Of a DNA stretch of 64,000 nucleotides, positions 1-11,441 are shown piece after piece. The notes beneath the pieces were generated by a model. The model did no database searches. It was not told the DNA's origin and was given only the letters and a program-made list of their open reading frames with translations. The stretch spans positions 310,001 to 374,000 of the forward strand of contig JARFIW010001090.1 in assembly GCA_036346225.1 (NCBI GenBank), in the 5' to 3' direction. The stretch's first letter is position 1, and every line of letters starts with the position of its first letter. A program made the translations under genes and the position numbers. The DNA comes from Platerodrilus igneus (Eukaryota > Arthropoda > Insecta > Coleoptera > Lycidae).

Positions 1-1595
1 TCTCCAAATACCCGAAGCAGAAAATACCCTAGATGATTAAAAATGAAAATATCTAATTCCCCAAATCTTCATAGCACTAAAGGTACCCTAAAGGTGACAA
101 TTTGATGCGGTGCAGTTGCACTTACGTTGTAAGTGAACCTTAGTTGTGTAAGTGTAAGCGGCGCAGTTGGCCCCTAATATTCTAAATCCTGTGTGATCAA
201 CCTAGTTAGTCCGAGAATGTTATAATTGAAATAATGGACAAAGAGCAGAAAAAAGATACAACTAAATTAAAAATAAGAGAACTCCAACAATTGAATATCA
301 AAGACAAAGGGATAGATGCATCAATTTCTGAATAATTTAAAAAAAAAGATATCCTTTCGATAAAGCTCATTTCAAAAATATTAACATAGCTGATGATGTG
401 TAATTGAAAATGATCCTTGTCGGCCGCAAACTGAGTTTCCAAAGTATACTCAAACACACTCGGAAGTGGTTATGCTATTCAATACAAGGAAATATAGCAT
501 ATTTTGAGTCTAGCTAGTTATTTTTGAATCAAAAACTTCTTTTTTAGAGGCATGTGACTAGCAATACTGTCGAAAACAGTGATGAGAAATAGTTCTCGGA
601 GTTTCATGTAATGTCGTGCTACATGTACAACCACTGAAAAGCAAAGAAATGCATAAATTCAAATGAATTTAAAAATTAGGCACTTCAAATAGACAGCGAT
701 TCCAAAATGATGCATATTAAAGAAAGGTTTTTGTAGTTGATGATCAAACTGCTAATGAAATGGCAAACAAAATATTGCCATCTTAGTTGCAGTTCCTGCA
801 TTTAAATATTTTCGTTTTTATTTAATCAAATTTCACATTCCTTACTTCATTCACAGCCATTTGAGTATTTATTAACAATTTCGACTACCTTCTCAATTTA
901 AATAGTTGCTATTAAATTACATCAAGTTACTTTAAATACATCAATCTATTCTATTTTGATATAGCGTTAAAAATGTGCTGTTTCTGCTATCATCAACGAT
1001 AACTTTTCTAAAAATTACAATAAGTTTATGTACGAGTTTCAACAAGGTTATTTTAAATCAGGAATTCCGATCCATTAATGATTCTAGTACGCTTATCTTT
1101 ACAACTTACTTAATATAAATTATTAATTTGTATGTTACGCTTCTTTGAATTCAATGCGGGAAGTTAGGCAACCCATCCTACGCGTGATTAATAATTTCTA
1201 CGAAGTTGGTTGTATATATTTCTTATCTCGTATTTACACACGTTAATGAATATTCGTTGCAGTTTAAAACGCTGCAACCGGTGTTACCAAGTTTTTATAT
1301 TATTGGTTGTAGTTTCGCTTGTTAAAAAAATATAAGTTTTGATTTATGAAATTACCGAAAAGCTTTCCAACACAAGTACGATTCAATTAGTTTTCTGTTT
1401 TCTTATCGACGCATGGATATTTTCGAGGCTAGACACGATTTTAACGGGTTTATTATTATACAGACTTTCCTTGCACGAACGCAATATCATTGTTTACCGT
1501 TTCCGATACGGATATAAGAACGAGTGTTGTTTCCAAGTTTTGTTACTCGACCATATGGGAGAAGCGACAATGTTTGTTTTGCTAAATTCTTTTGT
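1..1595. other. AT-rich DNA with no recognised gene
   Basis: Only short reading frames with low-complexity, AT-driven translations occur here, on both strands. One frame at about 1339-1590 encodes some 85 residues before the hAT-like element begins, but it matches no family I know. I see no RNA gene, no long inverted repeat and no tandem array. It is best read as intergenic or decayed repeat DNA. Confidence 0.5.
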
Positions 1596-3052
1596 CAGGG
1601 ATGGCCACGGGCCCGGGCTTTGGCCCGGCCCGGCCTGAAGCCCGGCTTGATACTTTGGGCCCAAACCGGGCCAAGCACGTGTCGGGCCCGGGCCGGGCCG
1701 GGCCAGACTGCTCAAACTTTTCGGGCTATTCGAGCCGGCCCGAAGTTTATATAATGAAATATACAATTTATTGATTTAGTAAATAATTTCATTTAATGAT
1801 TTCTTTAGGTGCCTCTTAAACAAAATTATAATTAACGCTCTTCTTTATATCACCCAGGTACAGTTACACACATATTGGTAAGTGTGTCATAATGGAAATA
1901 AATCGAAAACGAAAATGATTTGATTTAAACCGATTTGTGAATTTCGATTTTTTTTCGTTAAGTAATATTCACTTCTTTCCACTTTTCAAGAACTTTGAAA
2001 TAGAAATTGTCCGTGTTATATTTAATTAATTTGAAGGAGTATTGCAACGTATGTTAATTGAGCTGGTTTATTGTATTATACTTATTAATTAACTTATTAT
2101 TGTGGCCTTGCACTAAAGATTATTTTTGAATAAATCGAAACCACTCTGTATATGTAAAAATATTTAAAACTGCCCGATTACAAAAAGCCAGCTTAATTAG
2201 ATTTAATTATTTGAATGTATCTTTTGTTGAAAACCATACCGAATACAATGCGATTAGCTTTTTATAGCTTTAAATAACAAATGGATATAGAAAATTAAAA
2301 TGTAAATACTAAATAATATTCTATGTTGCGGCATTTTTTTTCATAATAATTAAAATTTCCAGTAAAGCATGCGACAAAAAAATATTCATAGACAACAAAG
2401 TAATGTCTGCCTGATACGAGAGACTTGAATAATCAGTTCTCTGAACGGATGCTAGCACATTCTCGAAATGTAGACCTATACACCAGCAATCTGTAAAATG
2501 GAAATTGGCAACGTTCTTTGTTTAGAATATGAGGAAACAATATTCAATCAAATTTTGAATACCTTCCTTGAAATATTTTACTATATACTAGTAGTAGTAC
2601 ATGAATTCTAAAATGCATTTTGTTACTTAAGGTTGAAGTTTGACGCAAACCACCTTCTATTTTGGATTGCCTGTGCAAGTGTGCATCATCTCCAAATACC
2701 TTTGAGATTCTTCGAGGTTAAAATGATACTATAAACTATAATTTATTAAGGTTGATAAATTCAACTTTTGTAGAAAAACATAATAATAGTAAAGAAGTAT
2801 TTTTATACAACTGAAAATACATATATTAACAAACGATACGTTCCATTTAGATGTTGAAAAATCTATACATCACTTAAGGTTTTAGTTACATTCCGGCCCG
2901 AATTAGCCCGGCCCGGCCCGAAGCCCGGCCCGAAATTCAAGCCAGGCCAATGCGTTTTGGTTCGGGCCGGGCCGCCGGGCCGGGCCGGAACAAATTATTT
3001 CGGGCTGGGCCGGGCCGTATCTAAAAGCCCGGCCCGGCTCGAATCCATCCCT
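1596..3052. mobile_element. Non-autonomous hAT-like element with GC-rich subterminal repeats
   Basis: The left end reads CAGGGATGG and the right end, on the opposite strand, reads AGGGATGG, which fits hAT terminal inverted repeats. Inside each end lies about 150 bp built from GGCCCGGG/CCGGGCC motifs (1605-1745 and 2893-3043), sharply GC-rich against an AT-rich core (1750-2890) with no transposase. The 8-mer before the left end (tcttttgt) nearly matches one at the right end (tattttgt), but the right boundary is then off by a base or two, so the target duplication is tentative. GC-rich reading frames across the ends are composition artefacts. Confidence 0.65.
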
Positions 3053-5715
3053 ATTTTGTATATGGTTTAAATGTCGTAGAAGTTTCAAGGTACGAAAACA
3101 GGAAGTCAGTGTTTAAGGAGTTAGATGACCCCAATCTTCCGACTTCACGAAAGACTAGGCCCTTGGAAAGTGTCCATTTTAAACGCATCAATCCCAAAGC
3201 TGTATGTATATTAGATTTTCTTTTTGTGTATTTGATATTTTGATATTCTTTAAGTCAGCTCACATAGTTTGCTTTATTTATGTCACGTTTATAATTTACA
3301 GGACAAAAATAATAAAATTTTTGTTTGGTATAAAAGTTAATTTATAACCTTCCAATTATTCTAGTACTAGGTAGAAATATATTGTTTACATTTGGTCATG
3401 GTATGATAAAGTTTACAGATTCAGATTTAATTATAGAGTATAGTTTGAGGTATACAAAATGTGGTTACGTGATTGTTTTCAGGTCACACTGAGATAAACA
3501 AAATTTGTGTAGAAACAATATGGAAATTTTTAATTGCTTTGGTATAGTGTAATGAATATTCTAAGGCCTCGGCATTTTATTGTTTATTATAAAATAAGAT
3601 TAGCATTGACTGTCCATAAGATTTTCTGTATAAAAATTTAAAGGTACACTGTTGTTTAGATGTAACGTTAATACAAAATTCTTTATTCTTGCTGCGAAAT
3701 GCATTTTGTTTGGTAGATGGTTTTTTCTTTATTGCTGTTGTCTATTATTACTTTTTTTTGCATTTACTTATCAGGAGTTACTTTTAAGGAGTAATTGAGG
3801 ACGCTATGAAAGTATATATATTAATGTGATAACGCCGCACGTTGTGGTGCCACTAAAAGAATGCTGCGATAAGGCCTCGCTTTGGGGCGTTACTAAAAGA
3901 GTGCTGTGATACAGATACAGCAATTTTTTTAACTTAAAATGGTTCACTTCTTTTCGTTTTTTAACTTTGCCTGGCTAGCTCAACGAAACCGACGGAGTTT
4001 TTCAAAATGAAGTCAAACACAACAATATCACAACGCATTTATACAGTATTAAATATTTTTTCTCATACAAAAGCATTTACAACTTTTACATTGTTTTTTT
4101 CAAACAAAAATAGTTTCTAAGAAGGATATAAAAAAATAGATTTATTACTTTATTTTAAATTAACAGAATTAAACTTATTATTTTGAGAATGGTTTACCTG
4201 GTTATAATTATTTTCACGCTTGAAAGATTTGTTTTGGCCAGAAAGAATCTTTGACAAATAATCTATTAAAAGATCAGAGTATTTCGAACTCTGATCACAA
4301 ATTCTCCTGATACAGCCCTTTTACATAAAAAGTATTATATGATTTACCCTTATTATTATTATGCCTTACATTAAATATAAATCAGTTAAAAATAAATCCA
4401 CGAAAACTGCTCTTCGAAATAAATTATCTTCTTATTTTAAATTGACGTCAAATCCGCTTACAAGATTCTCTATAAAAAAATTCTCATTTCAAACAGCAAT
4501 TACCAAAGTACATTTTTTGCTTAAATCTTTCTTTCAATTATTTTATTAAAATAGCATTATATTGAGGAATTTTGCTTCTTCATCGTAATTAATAAATTCT
4601 ATTTTTTTAATAAGTTACGTTTAAAACATCGCATCTTTATTCAATACAACCTCGCAACTTGGTTAAATTACAGTATGTTTACTACATACTCAAATACTAT
4701 AGCAACAGCTTGTGGTTAAATCAAAATAATATTTTGTGCTTGCAAGAATGAAATCTATCAATGAATTCCAATAAATAAACGCTTTCTTTATATACAAATT
4801 TATCTGTTTCCAGAAGCTTACTTGAATAGTATAGAACATAATGATGTCAAGTTCTCGGAAAAACTATTTAGCCTCTAAAATCGTGGAGTTTTATGACCTA
4901 ATTATAGTTCCAGTTATCCGTGACGTGTGTTATCTGTTCTCGTCCCATGTATACTATTATTGCAGCATCGCATACTAATGCAAAAGACAATCGATTATTT
5001 ATCGGTTATTACAGAAATTTTACGGTTTATTTTCAATATTCAAGTTGCTTCTAGAAATAAAAATATTACTTATTAATGAGTTATACGAATTTGACGTATC
5101 TTTAAATACCGATGACTTATCTTTTTATATTCTAAAGAAATATTTATTTAGAATAAATTGCAATATTCATAGAGTAATTAATTTAAACACTTTAATTAAT
5201 TTTTAATGCAAAAGGGGTTCTGTTTTATAGAAATATTTGCTTTCGTATCAGTACACAAAGTTATTTATTGATTTTGAGGTTTTAAATTCACGTTGATTGT
5301 AGTTTCTTAAACTAAATGCGTAAAGTTGACTCTGTTTACAGCAAATCAAATGCATATTTATCAAAAATGTATTGATAATTAATAAGTAAGTAAATGGTTT
5401 TGTATTTATTTTAAAGCGTTTGATTTTTACGTTCATATTTAATGCGTTTTACGGTATCTTACAATTAATTAATTTTTACAACTTACGTTACTTGACATTT
5501 ATTTACAATACACTTATATAATACAGAGTGATTATTTATACACGAGCAATATGCATTTTTGCATTGTACATCAATGAATAAAGGTACGCTTGTTTTATAC
5601 AGGGCGTAACCATGAAATTACGGAAAATTCAATTTTTTCCAAATTCTATTATATTTTGTGGGATTTATTTTTAGAATTAGGGTGTCAATGACCTCTCGTG
5701 ACTCCTTATCACGTC
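3053..5715. other. AT-rich DNA, no recognised gene
   Basis: No frame longer than about 60 codons and no family match. The only internal structure I see is the short degenerate tandem motif at 3829-3912, listed separately. It may include more of the unnamed repeat family in reverse orientation, but I could not trace it beyond that motif. Confidence 0.45.
3829..3912 (-). repeat. Two degenerate ~42-bp units related to the 7.4 kb and 31.5 kb repeats
   Basis: Read on the minus strand, two units of the form tatcacagca-ctcttttagt-aacgcccc occur. They resemble the plus-strand units at 7370-7500 and 31436-31640 (atcacagca-ttttatgacgccc-atcgtggggct). This suggests a third, inverted and more diverged member of that family. 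Confidence 0.4.
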
Positions 5716-5751
5716 AATATATATATATATATATATATGTGTATATATATA
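5716..5751. repeat. (TA)n microsatellite
   Basis: An interrupted run of alternating T and A with a short GTGT interruption. Confidence 0.9.
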
Positions 5752-6419
5752 AAATGCTATGATAATAGGGTAGTTTAGGGGTAGGTTAAACCATGGGAGT
5801 CGTAGAATAAATAAAAACAACTTCCACTTTAAGAAATTCACACAATTCCAGAAATTATAAGAGTAAATCGGTCGCCCTACATATTGTTAATTGAGAGCAC
5901 ACTGTATATAAAATACATGGGATTAAATGCATGAGAACATAAAGATGTCTAAGAGTAGTTTACAAGTGAAGATAAAATTTTAAAACGCAACAAATTGCAT
6001 CAAAATTAAATCATCGAGAAACCTAGATGAATTGGCATTGCAAAGATGTTACAATTGTGTTAAAAATATCATCGTACACGCATTCTAATAATTCATTATT
6101 AGAAAATCGTACGTGACAAGAAGAAATCACATTTGTTCAAAGATCCAATATTCTGTAGAAATAAACAAGCACCAGGCTATTCAGTTTAGATAATAATAAA
6201 TAACAAACATTCGAATACGTGAGTTAATAAAAAGCAAAAGTTGGAAATTACCACAATATGCGGTAGGAGTACGTGACAGGCAAGACATGCATTGAAAAAT
6301 TTAAACTAAATAATTGGTGAAAATTCCAAGGTATGCGAGATAAAGTCGTAGTATCGTCCCAGAACGTAAATAAGCCAATGAAAAGCAGGTGGAGATACGG
6401 CTTATATATACGATAATGA
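5752..6419. other. AT-rich DNA, no recognised gene
   Basis: No family match, and the reading frames are short. The boundary with repeat-family copy A is approximate. Confidence 0.4.
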
Positions 6420-6619
6420 CGAAGCGACAAGTTAGTCTATATTCAAACTGGGCTACGACTATGTTCAAAAGTGTTAAGAATTTACGTAACCAGTGAAGCA
6501 AAAAATTAAAGTAAAATTAGATTTAAAAAGTGTGGGAATTTATGCAGCGAAAATAAGCCGATCTATTAATAGACGTAAGTAAAACGACTTAATTAAAAAT
6601 TCATTTGTAATATTAATGA

Positions 6620-6835
6620 AACAGGGCTTTTAATACCAACATTTAAATTGGATTTTAATACCGACATCTAAATTGGATTTTAATACCGACATTTAATTTG
6701 GATTTTAATTCCGACATGGTTTTTAATTCCGACGTGTAATTTGGATTTTAATTTCAATCTGGATTTTAATATCGATTTTAATTTCAATCTGGACTTTAAT
6801 TTTGGTTTTAATATCGACTTTTAATTTCGACTTAC
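6620..6835. repeat. ~26-bp minisatellite (ggattttaataccgacattt-type)
   Basis: About eight degenerate head-to-tail units of roughly 26 bp lie here, drifting from 'ttttaataccgacatttaaa' to 'ttttaatttcaatctgga'. The array sits inside repeat-family copy A where copy B carries a different tandem repeat. Confidence 0.75.
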
Positions 6836-7369
6836 ACTTGGAGAACATACTCAAACTTTGGAAATAGTTTAAAAATGAAAGTATTCTAATTTGGACATAT
6901 TCTGACTTGGTACGAAACAATTTATGGGGCAGACACAGTAATAAGGAAAGCGGACACAGAAAGGGGATGCAGATCACAGACTAGGAGGGAACTACAGAAC
7001 CCATTCCAGGTTAGCAATCTTAATACACTTTATTATTGAAAACTGTTTTTAATTTAATATTTATCATATTGTGTATTTGTAAGAGTCAACAAAAAAAAAG
7101 GGTCACTTAACAATTTATGACAAAGGCAATAGGAATCTTAGAACGTTCGAAGGTCCCTAAATAAGTAAAAGATATTTTTGCTGGCTTTCAGAAAACCATA
7201 AATCTGGTATATGTAGGTATTCTGTAAAAAGAGAAAATTTTGAAAGTTGTAAATATTATCAATCATTATATTGTGTATTATGGAATTGCTTTATTTGATT
7301 CAATAAGTTTCATTCGGGGTAAAAACCAAATTTAACATTTCATAACATAAGGGTTTAAAATAATAATGG

Positions 7370-7500
7370 GGTAAATCATAGCAACTTTTATGGTATGCCC
7401 AATCGTGGGGCAAATTTCATAGCAAAATTTATGACGGCCCAACGCTGGGACTAATATCACAGCACTTTTATGACGCCCATCGTAGGGGCTCGTTAATCCT
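7370..7500 (+). repeat. Three ~40-bp units ending in cgtggggc
   Basis: Three successive degenerate units have the form 'atcatagca-ttttatgacgccc-atcgtggggc'. The same unit recurs four times near 31436-31640. The palindromic core (gccc…gggc) gives each unit hairpin potential. Confidence 0.65.
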
Positions 7501-7536
7501 AAAATAATAAAAGCTTTAAGGGGAAAAATATCACAG

Positions 7537-7538
<2 letters not shown>

Positions 7539-7584
<46 letters not shown>
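7539..7584. repeat. (TA)n microsatellite
   Basis: About 45 bp of uninterrupted alternating A and T at the end of repeat copy A, next to the 3' side of the Penelope-like element. Confidence 0.95.
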
Positions 7585-7588
<4 letters not shown>

Positions 7589-7671
7589 CGAAACGTTAGG
7601 TGCTGATTAAAGAGTAAATTTGTAATCTGTTGTTTGATTTGGACTACATCCCATGAAAAAATTTACATGTG

Positions 7672-7674
<3 letters not shown>

Positions 7675-7715
<41 letters not shown>
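7675..7715. repeat. (TA)n microsatellite
   Basis: About 40 bp of alternating T and A inside the 3' non-coding tail of the PLE. Confidence 0.95.
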
Positions 7716-7718
<3 letters not shown>

Positions 7719-8001
7719 CGCACCTTTTCAAAGGCTAAAATGGAAACAAAAAATTCGAAATTAGCAAGAAATACATAACCTGTCGCTAACTACTTACTTT
7801 GATCAACTATATTAAAGGAAATTGAAAACAAATTACCAAAAGATTCACATAATAAATGTGGGCCAAAAATTAAAACATTAAATAATTGCCTGAAGGGCAC
7901 GTCATGCCACGATGGCGGTTAAAACATAAAGACAAAATTGAGAGTGACAAATTCAGTAGGAATGAATGACAGGGGACGTTCCAAAATATGAAGGATCATA
8001 T

Positions 8002-8799
8002 TTAACGTTGTTTGAAAATATCATTACTGTACAAAGCAGAATAGACATTATGAACTCTGTCAACATCCATCTTATTATTGATAGGATTATTTTCTCTATT
8101 AATGTAAAAAGACTCGATGAATAACCTAGTTTTGTAATTGGTTTCATTGTCCAAAATGATAGTGTCATGGAACAGTGGTGTATGACTGGTTGCAGAAACA
8201 TGAGACAACAATGCACATTTAATGGAGTTTTTTCTGCAATCTCTCCTGTGCTGGGTTAAGCGACTCTTTAGCCACTGGCTGGTCTGACCAATGTAACTAT
8301 TGTTACAACTGCAGGTGATCTTGTAAACAACGTTACTGTTTAACAGTTTCGGAGTACGATCTTTTAGTTTCGTAAACAAATTCTGGATGGAGTAATTGTG
8401 CTCGTAAACGATAGCAATCTTAGGTTGTTTAAGTAATCGTACTAAAAGTGGAGATAACTTCTGTATATACGAAAGCTTCTTGTACGTAATATCTATTTTT
8501 GTAGCGTTTACTTTTAAGAAGTTGCTATAAATCAATCTATGCAACATTCCTTTTGGGTAACCGTTGTTCACTAAAGTGTCAATCAATAATTTCTTATTTT
8601 TTGATATAAACTGTGAGACTGATATATGCTCAATTCGATATCGTAGGGCCTTAACAGTATTCATCTTATGTTGCAAAGAATGGTTAGAATGGAAATTTAA
8701 ATATCTACCAGAATTTGTAAGTTTACTATACCAATCCAAATAACAGATGATTAGTAGTATCTCTGATGACCAAAACATCCAAAAAGGATAATTTACCAT
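8002..8799 (-). pseudogene. PLE thumb/linker and GIY-YIG endonuclease fragment
   Basis: The minus-strand frame carries, in its second half, the GIY-YIG signature: VVYKITCSCNNSYIGQT followed by a downstream L-x2-R-x3-H-R-R-D segment and, near the end, FIESFYINRENNP-like residues. In PLEs this domain nicks target DNA for target-primed reverse transcription. The first half is the RT C-terminal/linker region with hydrophobic-basic character and no separate motif. The frame is offset from the upstream RT fragment (8726-9097), so a frameshift lies near 8750-8800. The GIY-YIG core itself looks unbroken. Confidence 0.85.
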
Positions 8800-9097
8800 C
8801 TACTTCAATTTCAAAAGTGAACTGAAGGTGTTCATTAAAATCATTAAACGTTGTTAAAGTTTGGTCAACATATTGAGCTGGCAAAGAACAGATGATATCG
8901 GCCACGTACTTAACTAAGAAAGACATCTCATACGGTAGTCTCGGTAGAACACTAGACAGTAAATTGTCCATAACCATTTGAGCGATTATGGGTGATAGAG
9001 GTGACCCCATTGGAGTTACAAATAATTGTAAGTAGAACTTCTTTTGGAAAACAAAGTAAGTATTGTTAAACACCAAATTGACTGTTGTCAAAAACAT
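8726..9097 (-). pseudogene. PLE reverse transcriptase palm fragment
   Basis: Two RT motifs are visible: TPMGSPLSPIIAQMVMD (the conserved GxxLSP segment) and KYVADIICSLP in the catalytic motif C position. PLEs normally have Y-V-D-D here; this copy reads Y-V-A-D, so the first catalytic aspartate is lost, which would inactivate polymerase activity. A following KLSFLDVLV segment matches the FLD motif typical of PLE and telomerase-like RTs. The fragment is out of frame with the pieces on both sides. Confidence 0.85.
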
Positions 9098-9099
9098 AT

Positions 9100-9660
9100 C
9101 TTCAGAGATATTACAAAAGGGCTTGATTTTTTCCAGTTGTCCTTAATGATGTTAATAACCATAGATAAAGGAATATTAGTAAAGAGAGAAGTTACATTCA
9201 GTGAAATAAGAATTTGATCTTCTGGTATGTGAAAATTCTTGAATTGTCGCACAAACGTGAAGCTATCTTTAACATTGTATCCACCAAGAGGGAAAGCCTG
9301 TTGGAGAATATTCGACAAGAAGGAAGCAATTCCATACGTAGGTGTATTAACCGTAGATATAATAGGTCTTAGAGAGGACTGGTTTATGTATTTTGGTAAT
9401 CCATAGTATTTACCAGGAGTCGAGTTGTTAATACTAAGTCGATTCTTTTCAGAATCATCCAACATCCCCTTTTTATGTGCTCGTTCACCTTTTTTTGAGT
9501 AGTGAATGTAGGATCCCTTTGCAACGGTTTATAGGTAGAAGTATCTGATAAAAGATCAAGAGACTTTTCCAAATACTGGTGCTTATTCATGATCACAGTA
9601 ACTGCACCTTTATCAGCCTTGGTAACAACAATTTCAGGGTGGTCAGCTAAGTATTTTTCA
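9100..9660 (-). pseudogene. PLE N-terminal and finger region fragments
   Basis: On the minus strand from about 9640, a VVTKADKGAVTVIMNK segment appears, a strong PLE landmark upstream of the RT fingers. It is followed by YYGLPKYINQSSLRPIIS (degenerate form of the LPKxHK…LRPI motif) and by LISLNVTSLFTNIPL, the motif A region. In motif A the usual aspartate position reads Asn (LNV rather than LDV). At least one frameshift occurs near 9460. It sits directly upstream of the palm fragment. Confidence 0.8.
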
Positions 9661-9812
9661 ACTTTGTAGAAATGCTCATTCTATATATTGAAATGTTGGT
9701 TATTTCTGGGGTTATTTGAATAGTTCAAAATGACATTAGAGATTTTACCCTAATTACATCTTTTTCTCTGCGTTAATGCATCGTTGTCAATGATGGATTC
9801 AACACGACCGAT

Positions 9813-9815
<3 letters not shown>

Positions 9816-9859
<44 letters not shown>
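9816..9859. repeat. (TA)n microsatellite
   Basis: About 44 bp of alternating A and T at the 5' side of the PLE. Confidence 0.95.
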
Positions 9860-9862
<3 letters not shown>

Positions 9863-10134
9863 ATATTGAATACAAAAAGGGAATATAAAGTATTTAAGAA
9901 ATTGTGACTGAGAACAAACCATAAAATATTCTTATTTATTTTGTTATAAGAATACTAGAATCGAGGTTAAAATTAGTGACTAAGGAGTGTATTAATTATT
10001 TTTAGTAAGGTTTTGTGCTGTGTAAATCCTCTGGGGTATATTGGATAAAAACTTTCTCCGTGGGTTGGTATTCCTTTTTGTAACATGTTTTTTGAAAGGT
10101 TTGGCAAATAAACATACTCTCTTGAAGGTTTTTT
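9860..10134. other. AT-rich DNA, no recognised gene
   Basis: Nothing recognisable lies between the PLE-flanking (TA)n and the candidate LTR of gypsy-1. Confidence 0.4.
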
Positions 10135-10419
10135 TGTGACACCTCACTCTACGACATTCTAGCTAGCACGGCATTCTTTCGACTTTTTTTTTTGTTGCGG
10201 TACTCGGTGTGAACTATTTTTGTTGGGTACGTTATTTTTTTTTTGTCCGCGCGGCATACCGGCATACCCAAAGTGGGACGTGATTTTTGTAACCTTTTTT
10301 TTTGACGTTTGACCCCGTTTGTCCCTTTTCTGTTACATAGGGATTTTCTTTAGGTTCTACTTTAGGCTAAATTACTAGAATAGTGTTTTCGCTTGCAATT
10401 CGAGTTTTAATTAAATACA
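10135..10419 (+). repeat. Candidate 5' LTR of gypsy-1
   Basis: The segment starts TGTGACACCT and ends AAATACA. It is followed one base later by TGGCGCTCTA, which resembles the TGGCGC primer-binding start of many Ty3/gypsy elements. It lies upstream of gypsy-1 gag. I could not find a second copy after the integrase, so there is no repeat pair to prove it. Confidence 0.35.
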
Positions 10420-10739
10420 TTGGCGCTCTATTTTATTAGCATTCATAGTTTATATTTTGTTGCTTCTGCCAATTTTTTATTAATTCTTTCTTCTTCGGGT
10501 ATATTTTAATTTATTTTGTTAGTTTTGATATTCTTTTGTTGAGTTGATTTGCTTCCTGGTATTTAGTGTGTTGTACCACTTGAAGTTTTTAGTCAATACT
10601 AATACTACAGTTACATTCTATCTCACTTATCAAAGTGTAAAATCCCATATTTAGTGGGTTAATAATAACAAGATTTCGTTTATTTAAGTTAAATTGACTG
10701 GCCAGGTAGATTTAAATTGTTTACGTAAGGATGAGCTTA

Positions 10740-10959
10740 CTTTTGAACTATTGATTACAGGAGTATGTATCTGTGTTGCCGACGGACATCGTTGAACATA
10801 TGAAAGCATATCTTCGTCTTTTGGTCAAACTAAAATTATTTGATAAACCCTTGACTTGTTCACTCTATAGTGAATCCGGAGGCAGAATTAAAGATTATTG
10901 ACACCAAGTTGGAAGAATTGCGTAGTATCTCTGCAAAATCTTATTTACTCGTAGAGGAC
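10740..10959 (+). pseudogene. gypsy-1 gag, N-terminal fragment
   Basis: In the last ~100 bases one frame reads NPEAELKIIDTKLEELRSI…LLVED, a charged coiled-coil-like stretch. It stops exactly at the BEL-1 insertion point and continues in the same frame beyond the duplicated AGGAC at 18002 as ECLKLESKK. This continuity shows BEL-1 landed in coding sequence. Upstream the frame is broken. Gag would form the retrotransposon particle. The family assignment rests on the downstream zinc knuckles and pol, not on this piece alone. Confidence 0.6.
10955..10959. repeat. BEL-1 target-site duplication, left (AGGAC)
   Basis: AGGAC here is repeated at 18002-18006 directly outside the other LTR. A perfect 5-bp duplication is normal for BEL/Pao integration. 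Confidence 0.95.
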
Positions 10960-11441
10960 TGTTATAGCACTGTGCTACAATTAGTTATTTTTGTTTTTTA
11001 CTGCAAAATGTAAACCCAATCATGACTGTATAGAAATCAAACGTTATATATTTTAGAAACGTTGGCCTGTTTTGGCTCACTTAGTTAAAGGAATAAAACA
11101 TAATTACACAGCGACTGAACGTTTACTTTCAAACATGTATTTTAATAAGTGAAGTAATATTGTAAATTAATTAACTGAATAACATTTCATCTTGCAATAA
11201 CATTAGTTCGTGTCGCAGCGCGTAAATATACTTCACGACTGGTCAGCAACCCCACACACCCTATATTTTCCACTTGTATGCTGCGTCTTAAGCTAGAAAG
11301 CGGTTAACCTTGATACAACCGCAACGCACCTGCTTCTTACAGGATGAATATCCCTCGGTTGGAGATTAGAATGTTAAGGGTAAAACCCAAGCTTTGAGTT
11401 ATAGATGTGTATCTTGACATTAATCCAAAATAATCTTAACA
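10960..11441 (-). repeat. BEL-1 3' LTR
   Basis: 482 bp, matching 17523-18001 throughout. It has TG…CA termini with a short inverted TGTTA/TAACA end. In element orientation this is the downstream LTR because the integrase end and the polypurine tract adjoin it. Confidence 0.95.

Larger units (their letters stand above)
6420..7538 (+). repeat. Unnamed dispersed repeat family, copy A
   Basis: Blocks here match 30585-31640 in the same order and orientation. One is about 6440-6600 against 30595-30750, sharing the 'gacgtaagtaaa' segment. Another is about 6995-7210 against 31070-31255, sharing 'ccaggttag', 'aactgtttt', 'gtaagagtc', 'aaaggcaatagg' and 'ttgctggctt'. A third is the set of 40-bp units at 7370-7500. 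The copy ends in a (TA)n tract, as does copy B. No protein coding is visible, so the class is unknown. Confidence 0.6.
7585..9815 (-). mobile_element. Penelope-like retroelement (PLE), decayed
   Basis: A reverse transcriptase is followed downstream by a GIY-YIG endonuclease, the domain order that defines Penelope-like elements. It reads on the minus strand from about 9790 to 7950. Frames are broken at least near 9460, 9095 and 8780. A 3' tail of about 200-350 bp with a second (TA)n tract (7675-7715) separates the coding part from the (TA)n at 7539. Another (TA)n (9816-9859) abuts the 5' side. No intact copy of the protein is encoded, and I see no long terminal repeat pair. Confidence 0.85.

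Noticed and set aside
206..457. 83-codon minus-strand frame
   Set aside because: Hydrophobic, low-complexity translation of AT-rich DNA with no family resemblance or neighbour support.
1494..1774. Pro/Gly/Ala-rich frames on both strands near the GC-rich block
   Set aside because: Artefact of the GGCCCGGG subterminal repeats of the hAT-like element.
7370..7500. CRISPR-like regularly spaced repeats
   Set aside because: Units are degenerate, only three, with no spacer-repeat structure, in a eukaryotic repeat family that has a second copy.
7585..7660. Hammerhead-ribozyme-like pieces (ccgaaacg and ctgattaaa) in the PLE tail
   Set aside because: The core reads CTGATTA rather than CTGANGA, and the GAAA and CTGA pieces are in the wrong order with no supporting stems.
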